Below the pieces are notes generated by a model. The model was given only the letters and a program-made list of their open reading frames with translations, was not told where the DNA came from and searched no databases. Below, one piece after another: positions 48,146-57,857 of a DNA stretch of 64,000 bases (positions within the stretch are counted from its first letter, which is position 1; each line of letters opens with the position of its first letter). The stretch is from NCBI GenBank assembly GCA_963773875.1, contig CAVZCV010000006.1, positions 806,001 through 870,000 on the forward strand. Direction: 5' to 3'. A program made the position numbers and the translations under genes. The stretch is from CAVTYH01 sp963773875. GTDB lineage: Bacteria > Planctomycetota > Planctomycetia > Pirellulales > JADZDJ01.

Positions 48146-50380
48146 TTGAAAGTACGCGTAGAAAAACAAATTGGCGCCAGTACATTTTCCATCGAAACCG
48201 GTTTTCTGGCGAAGCAAGCAGGCGGTAGCGTTTTGGTCCGTTATGGCGACACGGTGGTCATTACCGCCGTCACCAGCGGGCCGCCCCGAGCGGGCGGCGG
48301 AGATTTTTTCCCTCTCACTTGCGACTACCGTGAACGCACCGCTGCCGCCGGAAAATTCCCCGGCGGTTTTTTAAAGCGCGAAGGCCGACCGACGATGAAG
48401 GAGACGCTCACCTCGCGGCTCATGGATCGTCCGATTCGTCCGCTGTTTCCGCATGGATTTGTCGACGAGGTGCAAATTCAATCGTTCGTCCTGGCAAGCG
48501 ATCGTCAAAACGACGGCGATGTGCTGGCGATGAATGGGGCTTCAGCGGCCCTGAGCCTTTCGCCATTGCCATTCCAGGGACCAATTGCTTCCGTGCGACT
48601 CGGCTTCATCGACGGCAAATTCGTGCCATTTCCGACGCACGATGAGCTTGAACAGAGCGAACTCGATCTAATCGTTTCCGGCAGCCGCGACGCGGTGCTC
48701 ATGATCGAGGGTTTCGCTCGGGAAATGCCGGAAGACAAGATGGCCGAAGCGCTCTTGGAATCGCATCGAATCATCAAGGAACTTGTTTTGTTGCAGGAAG
48801 AGCTGGTTGCCAAGGCCAGCATTCAAAAACCGGAGTTTGTGCCGGCGCCAGACGACGGAATATATGATCGGCTGAAGTCAAAATACTACGACGCATTCAA
48901 AACCGCTAAGCAGACCGAAGGCAAACAAAACCGCGCGGCTGCCGTCAAAGAACTGAAGGAAAAAGCGCTAGCCGAATCGATTCCAGATCCTACGGCCGCC
49001 GGCGCGATGGACTCGGTCGCCTTTAGCAATGCCTGGCATAAACTCGAAGAGCGCGTGGTCCGCGATCTTATTCTCTCCGGCACTCGGGCCGACGGTCGCG
49101 ATTCCAAAACGCTGCGCAATATCGAATGCGTCATCGACGTGCTGCCTCGCGTTCATGGTTCCGCGGTCTTTCAGCGCGGCGAAACACAGGCGCTCATTAC
49201 CGTTACGCTTGGCACGCAGCGCAACGAACAGCGCGTGGATGGCCTGTTCGAAGAGTACGCCAAGAAATTTATGCTCGATTATTACTTCCCACCGTTTTCG
49301 GTGGGAGAAGTCAAGCGTATCAGTGGTCCTGGCCGCCGCGAGATTGGACACGGCGCACTTGCAGAACGCAGCGTCAAGCCGGTGCTTCCGGACCCGGACG
49401 AATTTCCGTATACGATTCGCGTTATCTCCGACATTTTGGAATCGAACGGCTCCAGCTCGATGGCCAGCGTTTGCGGCGCAACTCTCGGCCTCATGGCTGC
49501 CGGCGTGCCAATCAGTAACCCAGTGGCTGGCATCTCGATCGGCCTGGTCAAGGAATCAAACAGCCAGTGGACGCTGCTGACCGACATCATCGGCGATGAA
49601 GATCACTTCGGCGACATGGATTTCAAGGTCGCTGGTACGCAAAACGGCATCACCGGAATTCAGCTCGATCTGAAAGTCGACGGCATCAGCCAGGAGATTA
49701 TCGCCGCCACGTTGCAGCAAGCCCGTGAGGCACGCATACAGATTTTGCGAAAAATGCTTACCGCCATTCCGCGTCCGCGGAGCGAGATTTCCGCGACGGC
49801 GCCGCGACTGTTGCGCACGAAGATCGATCCGGAAAAGATCGGGGCGCTCATCGGCCCGGGCGGCAAGACGATTCGCGGCATTCAGGAGCGCACTGGCGCG
49901 GTGATCGAAGTCGAAGACGACGGCACGGTAGTCGTCGCCAGCGACGACGCCGCCGGCGCGAAAGCGGCGATGGATGCGGTGGAATCGCTTACAGCCTCGG
50001 TTCAAGTCGGCCGCATTTACGAAGGCCGAGTCACGAGCATCAAAGATTTCGGCGCGTTCGTCGAAATTCTGCCTGGCAAAGACGGCTTGTGCCACATCAG
50101 CGAACTTTCCGACGAGTATGTTCGCAGCGTCAACGACGTGGTAAAGATGGGCGACTTCATTCAAGTGAAGGTGATCGCCGTTGACGATCAGGACCGCGTG
50201 AAGTTGAGCCGCAAGCAGGCGCTGCGTGAAATTGGCGGCACCGATGGAGCCTCGGGCACCGGCTCCTCAGGCGGCGAATCCGGTGGCGGCCAGTCGGGCG
50301 GCGGCAATGGCCACGGCCAGCGCGGCGACGGCCCGCGACGTCGAGACCGAGATCCTGAGCGCAGCCGCGACCGCGACTGA
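48146..50380 (+). CDS. pnp: Polyribonucleotide nucleotidyltransferase (PNPase)
   Basis: 3'-to-5' phosphorolytic RNase. 744 residues: first RNase PH domain (SVLVRYGDTVVITAVTSG), an all-helical linker, second RNase PH domain (GSAVFQRGETQALITVTLGT, YYFPPFSVGEVKRISGPGRR), a KH domain (GALIGPGGKTIRGIQERTG) and an S1 domain (GRIYEGRVTSIKDFGAFVEI). The tail is Gly/Arg rich and disordered. The start is a TTG at 48146 (KVRVEKQIG), with AGGA about nine bases upstream. The frame is intact throughout. Confidence 0.96.
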   Translation: MKVRVEKQIGASTFSIETGFLAKQAGGSVLVRYGDTVVITAVTSGPPRAGGGDFFPLTCDYRERTAAAGKFPGGFLKREGRPTMKETLTSRLMDRPIRPLFPHGFVDEVQIQSFVLASDRQNDGDVLAMNGASAALSLSPLPFQGPIASVRLGFIDGKFVPFPTHDELEQSELDLIVSGSRDAVLMIEGFAREMPEDKMAEALLESHRIIKELVLLQEELVAKASIQKPEFVPAPDDGIYDRLKSKYYDAFKTAKQTEGKQNRAAAVKELKEKALAESIPDPTAAGAMDSVAFSNAWHKLEERVVRDLILSGTRADGRDSKTLRNIECVIDVLPRVHGSAVFQRGETQALITVTLGTQRNEQRVDGLFEEYAKKFMLDYYFPPFSVGEVKRISGPGRREIGHGALAERSVKPVLPDPDEFPYTIRVISDILESNGSSSMASVCGATLGLMAAGVPISNPVAGISIGLVKESNSQWTLLTDIIGDEDHFGDMDFKVAGTQNGITGIQLDLKVDGISQEIIAATLQQAREARIQILRKMLTAIPRPRSEISATAPRLLRTKIDPEKIGALIGPGGKTIRGIQERTGAVIEVEDDGTVVVASDDAAGAKAAMDAVESLTASVQVGRIYEGRVTSIKDFGAFVEILPGKDGLCHISELSDEYVRSVNDVVKMGDFIQVKVIAVDDQDRVKLSRKQALREIGGTDGASGTGSSGGESGGGQSGGGNGHGQRGDGPRRRDRDPERSRDRD

Positions 50381-50391
50381 ACCGCTGCGGC

Positions 50392-50499
50392 AATGACGAA
50401 TTCCGAAATTCGACTGACGAATGGAATTCGAAGCTCCAACTTCCAACCGCCCCTTTTGGCGCGGTCCGGAATTTGAACCTTAATTCGTCATTCGTCATT
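50392..50499. repeat. Inverted repeat with ATTCGTCATT arms
   Basis: AATGACGAAT (50392-50401) pairs with ATTCGTCATT (50490-50499). The right side is a tandem ATTCGTC repeat. It fills the gap between pnp and the next gene. Confidence 0.6.
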
Positions 50500-50508
50500 T
50501 TCTATCCC

Positions 50509-51267
50509 ATGATCGACGCGTCGAATACTTCTGGCGACGCTCGCAAATCGGCCGCCGATAATTACACGCAGTTGGCGGCGCTCGCCGGCGGACTCGCCCA
50601 CGAAATCAAGAATCCGCTCTCTACCATCCGGCTCAACATGGAGTTGCTCGGCGAAGATTTTGCCGAGCCTCAAACGCTGCGCGATCGTCGAGCACTATCG
50701 AAAATCGAACTCGTGCAAAGGGAATGCACGCGGTTGGAAAATCTGCTCAACGATTTTTTGAGGTTCGCGCGGCTGGGGCAGCTCAACTTGCAGCCGTCCG
50801 ACCTCAATGCCGAACTCACTCGGGCGCTCGATCTCTTTCAGGCCAAGGCTGACGAATCGCATGTCGATGTGATGCGGTATTTGGATCCAGAATTGCCGAC
50901 CGTGCAGCTGGATCGTGAGACATTTCAGGCGGCGCTGCTGAATTTGATCCTCAACGCGCAACAGGCGATGCCCGAGGGAGGCCAGCTCGTGGTCCGGACG
51001 CGCGAAATGCCCGGTTTTGTCGTGCTCGATTTAATCGATACCGGCGGCGGCATCGAGCCAGAGGTGCAAGCGAAAATCTTCGAAGCGTTTTACTCCACCA
51101 AGCCGGGCGGCAGCGGTCTCGGCTTGCCGACCGCCAAGAAAATCGTAGAAGCCCACGGCGGCCGAATGGCAATAGAAAGCGAACTCGGTCGCGGCACAAA
51201 GGTAACAATCATTCTGCCCACGCCGGTCCGGTTGGCGAGCGAGCCCCAAGGTCTTCAACCTTCTTAA
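50509..51267 (+). CDS. NtrB-like sensor histidine kinase
   Basis: About 252 residues, soluble, without a sensory domain beyond a short N-terminus. The kinase core is complete: phospho-acceptor His in AGGLAHEIKNPLSTIRLN, N box in LLNLILNAQQAMPEGG, G1 in DLIDTGGGIEPE and the F/G2 boxes in FYSTKPGGSGLGLPTA. This kind of kinase usually pairs with an NtrC-type regulator. One starts about 2.2 kb downstream on the same strand (53493), beyond a gene on the opposite strand. The ATG at 50509 is preferred to the earlier frame opening inside the inverted repeat. Confidence 0.87.
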   Translation: MIDASNTSGDARKSAADNYTQLAALAGGLAHEIKNPLSTIRLNMELLGEDFAEPQTLRDRRALSKIELVQRECTRLENLLNDFLRFARLGQLNLQPSDLNAELTRALDLFQAKADESHVDVMRYLDPELPTVQLDRETFQAALLNLILNAQQAMPEGGQLVVRTREMPGFVVLDLIDTGGGIEPEVQAKIFEAFYSTKPGGSGLGLPTAKKIVEAHGGRMAIESELGRGTKVTIILPTPVRLASEPQGLQPS

Positions 51268-51287
51268 GACGCAATCAAAATAACTCC

Positions 51288-53329
51288 TCAAGGTGCAACT
51301 GTAATCACGCTGTTGCCGTAATACCCTGCATGCTCGCGGTTGCCGGGGTCCGGCTTCCACGCCGTTCCGTTAACCACAAACTTGTATTCGTACTTTCCCG
51401 GCGCGAGCGGAAGGGTTACCGAAAAAAATCCGTCGCTGTCGGGGCCGTCCATCTTCTGCACATCGATTTTCCATTGATTAAAGTCGCCAGCGAGCGATAC
51501 CGATTTTGCCTCGGCCGCCGGCTTGTAGCGGAATCGAACTGGGTGCTTCTCGCCATCGGCGGCCAGCACTTGCGGCGGGCCCAATCGCAAATCTTGCTCG
51601 GGCCGACCCAGCGAAAACGAGCCCACGCACATTTCCTGCCACGTTTGATCGCCCCACATCACCGTCGCCGTCGGGTCAGGGTTTACCGGGTTGTTGACCG
51701 AATTATCGAAGTGGGCCGTGCACACTAAATCGGCTCCGCTAGGCAACGTTTGGGCGCCGCCAGCATGTAGGCGTTCTGCCAATTGAAATCATAGTGCGGC
51801 ACGTCGAGTAAAACTTCTTCGTGTTGGTCGGGATACACCGCCGTGAAACGGAACGATTTACCGCGCCAGTGCATGTGCGGCACCAGCGTGTAAAGTTCAA
51901 CGTCTTCAGTGAAGTGGTATCGAGAAGTCACTGGATAATCGGCGTCGCCCGGCGGAATTTGAAACTTCCAAGTTAGCGCCGCGGCTTGAGTCACTTCTGT
52001 TTGCACTTTTTTGGGATCCGTAATCACGAAACCGGCCTCGCTCTGATCAATCTGCTCACTGCCGTTGGGAGTGTAGTGCATTTGGAAAATCAACTTCGAT
52101 CCAGCAGGGATTCGCCGGCCATATGTTTCCGGGCCCGAGTGCGCTGGCATTCCAGGAACGAACGAGGCCACGGCATTCGTCAGCGCGATCTCTGGTCGTT
52201 GTTGTTCGCCGGTCGCGAGATAGAACACAATCATGTGATGCACCACGGCGCGATTGCCGGGCCGTCCTTCCGCGGCGCGAATCCAAACATCTTCTTTGAA
52301 ACCCGGATCGACGGTGAAATACTGATACGGCACGGTGCCGGTCGCCGGCACTTTGAACGCCTCGGGCATTCGCACAACAAGGTCGGGCTGAGGAATTCGC
52401 CAGCCCTCGATAAACTTCGGAGCCTCAGGAAGTTGCCGCCGGTCCCCCTCAGGCACGCCATTTTCGATCCACGCATACACGAGCCGTTTGTCTTCGTCGG
52501 AAAGGCGCGCGTCATTGCGAAATCTGCCGTATTGCGGATCGGCGTGCCACGGCGGCATGCGCCCGGCCTGCATCACTTCGCGAATTGTTTCTGCCCAAGC
52601 ACTGGCTTCGTCGTACGAAGTGAGCGAGAACGGCGCCACTTGGCCGGGTCGATGACACTCCACGCAATGGGCGTTAAAGATACGGGCGATCTGTTTGCTA
52701 TACGTCACACCGCCCGTAGGTGCTTTGCGATTCACTCGCCCAATGATGCAACCGACGGCCTGGGCCTCTGGATTGCTAATAGGCTTGCCAGCCAAGAGTT
52801 CGTCGAGCGCATCTGCCAGATACTGTTTTTTCGCTTTCGGTCGCACAACGCCAACGCCGTACTGATCATCGATAGCGCCCCAGTATTTGACTGCTCGATT
52901 CGGATCTAGCAAAAAGGCTTCCGGCGTGCGGAGAGCACCAAACTGGTCTGCGACCTTGCTGGCCGGGTCTTTTAGCAGCGGAAAGTCGATTTTTTCTGCG
53001 CGGGCAAATTGCGAAATTTTTTCTAGCGAGTCCTGCTGATTGGCATCAATGCCAATGAACTGCACACCCCGGGGACCATAGCGCTTTGCCAGCTCTTCCA
53101 ACCGGCCGGCGTACAACCTGGCCAGCGGACATTCTGCGCCGAGAAACACGATAGCCACCGCTTTCTTGTCGTGCCAATCACTGAGCTGATGCGCGCTGCC
53201 GAGATAATCGCTCAGTTGAAAATCGTCGATCGTTTTGCCGACCGGCGAGGGCTGCTCAGCGGCGGCTCCTTGCGAGATGGTCACTGTGACGCAAAAAGTG
53301 CAGGCCGCAATGATTGAAAAGGATTTCAT
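51288..53329 (-). CDS. Redoxin-cytochrome c-copper oxygenase-like fusion with CBM48 (frameshifted)
   Basis: A large exported protein. After a signal peptide (SIIAACTFCVTVTISQGAAA) come a thioredoxin-fold redoxin domain (AIVFLGAECPLARLYAG), a cytochrome c-like region with heme motif CVECHRP, a region resembling copper type-II ascorbate-dependent monooxygenases (VVHHMIVFYLAT, QMHYTPNG, VPHMHWRGKSFRF) and a C-terminal glycogen-binding CBM48-like domain (SVSLAGDFNQWKIDVQKMDG, GKYEYKFVVNGTAWKPD). The first three domains recur together in planctomycetes; the glycogen-binding end is unusual. The frame breaks near 51755, between NAYMLA and QTLPSGADL. The CBM48 part is in frame with the residues after the break, so the fusion is real if that correction is right. 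Confidence 0.75.
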
Positions 53330-53492
53330 GACTTCTGACTCGAGGTGTATGAGCCGCGGCGGTAAATAAGTCGGTAGTTAGACCACTTCGGCGAATGTCA
53401 ATATACCATACCCCTAGGTGGTCCCGGTGTGTTTCGAGCTGCGTATTGCCAGACACTAGGCATCCAATACCCTGAGCCGGTATCATCGGCGC

Positions 53493-54919
53493 ATGACGCC
53501 TGCTGATGCGGAAAATTCTGTCGATGCCCCGTCGATTAAAGCGGCCGACATTCACGTGTTGATTGTCGATAACGACGCCGCGCACGCCAACACCGTGGCG
53601 GAGAGTCTGGAACGCATCGGATTCCAGTGCGCCGTGGCCACCAGCGGCACGGAGGGTGCCAAGCGGATTGAGAATGAAACGTTCGATGTTGTCATTACCG
53701 ACCTGAAAATGGCCGACTTGGACGGGTTCGAACTCTTAAAACGAACCAAGGCCTCGTTGCCAGAGGCCGAAGTGATTTTGATTACCGGCCATGCCACGGT
53801 AGCTTCGGCCGTCCAGGCCATGCAGCAGGGCGCATTCAATTATCTGCAAAAACCGCTCGATCTGGCCCAACTCCGAGTCGTCACGGAAAAAGCGGCGGAG
53901 GCAGCCCGCTTGCGACGCACCAACGTGGAGCTCAGCCGCCGACTGGATGAAAAATTTGGGTTCGAGGGAGTGGTTGGCTCCAGTCCGCAAATGAATGCGG
54001 TCATCGAAAGGCTTAAACGTATCGCCCCGACTGACGCCAGCGTCTTGATTACCGGTGAAACCGGCACTGGCAAAGAGCTCGTCGCGCAGGCAATTCATCA
54101 GAACAGTCCGCGGAAGAGCAAGCCGTTCGTGGCACTTAACTGTGCTGCGCTGAGCGAAAACATTTTGGAAAGCGAGCTGTTCGGACATGTGAAGGGCGCC
54201 TTTACGGATGCCTCGACCGATCGCGTTGGGAAGTTCGAATACGCCCACGGCGGCACGCTGTTTTTGGACGAAGTCGGCGATATGCCGCCTGCCACGCAAA
54301 TCAAACTGTTGCGCGTGTTGGAAAGCGGCGAAATCACGCGCGTTGGCAGCAACGATCCCAACAAAGTAAACGTGCGAATTCTTTCGGCCACGAACCGCAA
54401 CTTGGAGGACGCCATCGCCGCCGGCACCTTCCGCAGCGATCTATATCACCGGCTGAAAGTGATCACCATCGCGCCTGCCCGCGCTGCGCGAACGGGCGCA
54501 AGACATTCCGCTGCTCATCGAACATTTCATCCGCCAGTTTTCCCGACGGCATCACAAACAGATTAAAAGCGTTGCGCCGGCAGCGCGACTAAAGCTGATG
54601 TCATACAACTGGCCAGGAAATGTCCGCGAGTTGCGCAACGTCATCGAGAGCATGGTGGTCGTCGATTTCGACGGCATTTTGGACCTCGACGATTTGCCGC
54701 TGGAGTTCTCTGGCGGCGAGCCGGCCGCACAGTCGCCCAGCATGGATGGCCAAGCCGCTCGGGCTGGCTACGCTCATCGGTAAACCGCTCGAGGAAGTCG
54801 AGAAACTGCTGCTGGCCGAAACCCTGAAATTCACCGGCGGCAACCGCGAACAAGCAGCCGAAATGCTCGGCATGGGCGAACGGACGCTGTATCGAAAAAT
54901 AAAGGAGTACGGGTTGTAA
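53493..54919 (+). CDS. NtrC-family sigma-54-dependent response regulator (frameshifted)
   Basis: About 475 residues: receiver (HVLIVDNDAAHANTVAESL, phospho-Asp in DVVITDLKMADLDG), AAA+ domain (Walker A GETGTGKELVAQA, Walker B GGTLFLDEVGDM, GNVRELRNVIESM) and a C-terminal Fis-type helix-turn-helix (NREQAAEMLGMGERTLYRKI). The loop that normally reads GAFTGA and contacts sigma-54 reads GAFTDA (HVKGAFTDASTD). Two one-base slips are present: near 54473, between KVITIA and LPALRERAQDI, and at about 54758-54764, before LATLIGKPLEE. The likely partner is the kinase at 50509. Confidence 0.9.
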
Positions 54920-54920
54920 G

Positions 54921-55068
54921 TTAACCGCAGCGATGCGGAGACGCAGAGCAGAAGCTTTATAAGGAAATCAAGAAGCCAGGAGCACGCAAACTAAATCTCC
55001 TTTCCCGGTATGCTGGTTTCTGTTATGATCGTTCGCCATCTCGGCGGCTCCGCGTCTCTGTGGTTCAA
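54921..55068. repeat. Long-armed inverted repeat before mutL
   Basis: Arms 54921-54948 (begins TTAACCGCAGCGATGCGG) and about 55040-55068 (ends CGCGTCTCTGTGGTTCAA) are inverted copies, with most positions matching. It starts one base after the upstream stop codon and ends eleven bases before the mutL start. Confidence 0.8.
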
Positions 55069-55079
55069 TTCGATTTATC

Positions 55080-57054
55080 ATGCCACTGATTCGCAAACTT
55101 TCGCCCAGCGTTGTCAACAAAATCGCCGCGGGCGAGGTGATCGAACGGCCGGCGAGCGTGGTAAAAGAATTGTTGGAAAACGCCGTCGATGCCGGAGCAA
55201 CGCGAATCGATATAACGGTGGAGCAGGGGGGCATTGAACTGGTGCGGGTTGTCGATAATGGCTGTGGCATCAGCGCCGATCAATTGCCACTGGCCGTGGC
55301 ACCGCACGCGACGAGCAAAATCTGCGAGGCAGACGATTTGTTTCGCGTTGGCACGCTGGGCTTCCGCGGCGAGGCGCTGGCGTCGATTGCTGAGGTTAGT
55401 CGCTTAGTGCTACGGAGCCGGCCGGCGGAAGCTGAGGCCGGTTCGGAATTGCTCGTCAACGGCGGTCATGCCCAGCCGGTTGCCCCGTGCGGCTGTCCGG
55501 TGGGCACGGCCATCGAAGTTCACAATCTGTTTTTCAATACGCCCGTACGGCGAAAGTTCCTGCGCACGGCACAGACAGAAATGGGCCATTCCGGCGAAGC
55601 GTTCACGCGTGTCGCGCTGGCATTCCCGCACGTGCACTTCACGCTGCGGCAGAATGAAAAAACGGTTTACGATTTGTCGCCGGTTGCCGATTGGCCGCAG
55701 CGCATCGGTGCGTTTTTCGGCGATGAACTGGCCGACGCGCTGATTGCCGTCGAAAGCAGCGATGGCGAAGTGAAGCTCTCCGGCTATGTCGCGCATCCCA
55801 GTCAAACGCGCAGCCATCCGCGGATGCAGTATGTATTGCTCAATGGCCGTGCGATTCGAGATCGTTCGCTGCAGCATGCCTTGGGCGAAGCGTATCGCGG
55901 ACTCATCCTCACCGGCCGCTATCCGATCGCATTCCTGCGCATCGAAATGCCGCCGGAGGCCGTTGATGTGAACGTGCATCCCACGAAGCTCGAGGTGCGA
56001 TTTCAGGATTCCGGCCGCCTTTATAGTCAACTTCTCAGCACGCTGCGCACAAAATTTCTCACGTGCGATTTGACGAACCGCTTACAGCCTGCAACTGCTT
56101 CATCACCGTCCGGCACCAGCGATCCGACGGCGGCTGCCGACGATGCGCATGCGGCACAAAAACGCCAGGAGCTCGTCGCATGGGCAAAAGGCGAACTGGC
56201 GACGCTTACGAGCCCACACGATCGAGCGTCAGCAGATTCAGAATTTTCGCGATCCGATACCGATCGCAAACCGTTGGAACTTGTGCGCATCGATCGGCCA
56301 ATGCCCGTGTTCCCAAATAGTCCGACCGTCCCGGTCGGAAGAAACGCAAACGGCGATGATGCAAAACTGTCCGGCGCAGCTAGGGCCATTGCCAAAATTT
56401 CCGCAACGGCAAAATCTTCCGACCGGGACAGTCGGACTATCTGCAGTTTCACCGCCGGCCGCCTACCGCCTACCGCCTCTTGCAACGGTTCCCGCCATGC
56501 AAGTTCACAACCGCTATCTCATCGCCGAGAGCGACGACGGCGTTGTGGTCATCGATCAACATGCATTACATGAGCGAATCTTGTACGAGCAACTTCGCGA
56601 GCGTGTGTTGGCCGGTGCGCTGGAAACGCAGCGGCTGCTCGTGCCAGAGGCCGTCGATCTGAGTCCGGCGGAAGCGGCTTGCGCGCTATCAAATTCCGAA
56701 TTGCTGGCCAAGCTGGGCGTCGAAGTGGCGCCGTTTGGCGGCGACACGGTGCTGGTTACATCCTATCCTGCCATGCTCGCAAACTTTCGGCCGGCGGAAG
56801 TGTTGCACGATCTGGTCGCACGCCTCTTGGTAGACGGCAAAACGCCCGACCGTCGCGACATGGTCGACGAGCTATTGCACATGATCGCCTGCAAAGCCGC
56901 CATCAAGGCCGGCGATCGCCTTTCGCCCGAAGAAGTTTCCGCGCTCGTGGAACTTCGCCACCTGGCCCAAGACAGCCACCATTGCCCCCATGGCCGCCCG
57001 ACGGCGCTGGTGTTCACTCGCGAAGAACTGGACCGGCAGTTTTTGCGCACGTGA
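55080..57054 (+). CDS. mutL: DNA mismatch repair protein MutL (frameshifted)
   Basis: Mismatch-repair ATPase and endonuclease. The N-terminal GHKL ATPase domain shows NKIAAGEVIERPASVVKELL, DNGCGI and GFRGEALASIAEV. The C-terminal domain has the metal-binding endonuclease motif DQHALHERILYEQL plus ACKAAIKAGD and CPHGRPTALV, so this MutL should nick DNA, as expected where MutH is absent. The linker (about residues 345-475) is low complexity and contains a 26-base inverted repeat (56317-56342/56415-56440). The frame breaks in the linker, roughly 56440-56500. Both domains are otherwise intact. Start ATG at 55080. Confidence 0.93.
56317..56440. repeat. Inverted repeat inside the mutL linker
   Basis: Arms 56317-56342 (begins ATAGTCCGACCGTCC) and 56415-56440 (begins TCTTCCGACCGGGAC) are inverted copies with one mismatch in 26. 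It lies in coding sequence, in the linker between ATPase and endonuclease domains. About 20 bases further on, a tandem CCGCCTA motif occurs around 56457-56480, close to the frameshift. Confidence 0.8.
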
Positions 57055-57190
57055 CTTTTCAAAAATCGGCGATGAAGCGACATTCTAACCTGCGTCCACT
57101 CGCACAGTTCGTGCGACTGTTGAAAGCTTTCATTCGGCAGATTACTTAAATGTCCAAGTGCGCACGACAAATAGAAACGGCAGCCGCATT

Positions 57191-57213
57191 CACTGCTGGG
57201 CAAGCCAGCAGTG
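57191..57213. repeat. Perfect hairpin downstream of mutL
   Basis: CACTGCTGG-GCAAG-CCAGCAGTG, a perfect 9-base stem with a 5-base loop. Confidence 0.65.
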
Positions 57214-57383
57214 GCGCACCTGAGCATCGAGCGAACCTGGCTGCTAAGTGTCTTGCGTCGTGTCGTTCGCGCTGTGGTGGTCCCAAACTCCCAGGCCGGA
57301 AGACTGTACCATCACGGCACGATGGACACGACGACAGCCAAGCCAGCCGCACAAAATCTTTTTGGAGTGGCCCAAAAAGTATC

Positions 57384-57412
57384 TTGACAAACGATCACAT
57401 GTACAATAATAT
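57384..57412 (+). promoter_or_regulatory. Strong sigma-70-like promoter of dispersed element B
   Basis: TTGACA at 57384-57389, 17-base spacer, TAATAT at 57407-57412: a near-consensus promoter reading rightwards into a region with no supported gene. The same arrangement occurs at the matching end of copy A (7166-7194, minus strand). The first ~40 bases after the -10 box are also related between the copies (GGAG, TATG and GACAAT at matching places). Confidence 0.6.
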
Positions 57413-57510
57413 ACTCTCTTGGAGCTATGCGGTTCGCACGTCCCGTGTGACAATGCTGCCCCAACAGGGCAGAATCAATGGATGATTAACAATGGGCAGG
57501 CAGCAATTTC

Positions 57511-57660
57511 GCCCCATCGGGGCTTCAGAATCTCATTTGCATTGCTTCCCCAGGGCGGCGCTGCGCTGGCCCTGGGCTGGCGGAGGTTGCCCCGTTGGAG
57601 CACAGGATTGTTGCCCCGTTGGGACACGGAAGTGCTGTTCTGTTGGGGCACGGGCCCAGA
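57511..57660. repeat. GC-rich palindromic patch with tandem TTGCCCCGTTGG
   Basis: Hairpin GCCCC-ATC-GGGGC (57511-57523), a larger stem CCCAGGG/CCCTGGG (57549-57555 with 57570-57576) and the direct repeat TTGCCCCGTTGG at 57587-57598 and 57611-57622, 24 bases apart, with a degenerate third copy after it. It looks like a cluster of REP-like palindromes. Confidence 0.6.
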
Positions 57661-57707
57661 CACCATCCGGCGCCCTCACCCTAACTCTCTCCCGTCGAGG
57701 GAGCCGG

Positions 57708-57830
57708 ACACTTAGACGTTTGAACATCCAACACATTTTGGATTTTTGTACTTTTAGATCTTTAGACATTTACACATTCAGGCATTTAGACCTTCAGACA
57801 CCTAGCCCCTTAGACACCCAGACACCTGAG
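57708..57830. repeat. Degenerate short-period tandem repeat
   Basis: A run of variants of a 9-10-base word (TTAGACACC, TTAGACATT, TTCAGACACC, ATTTAGACC and so on). The same words (CAGACACCTAG, TCACCTAGCCCC) appear at about 7074-7107 in dispersed element A, in the same forward orientation in both places. Confidence 0.55.
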
Positions 57831-57857
57831 TTCCACGCAACGTGCGAAACAACCCTC

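Noticed and set aside
57708..57830. CRISPR array
   Set aside because: The repeating word is only 9-10 bases and variable, there are no spacers of even length, and no cas genes are present.
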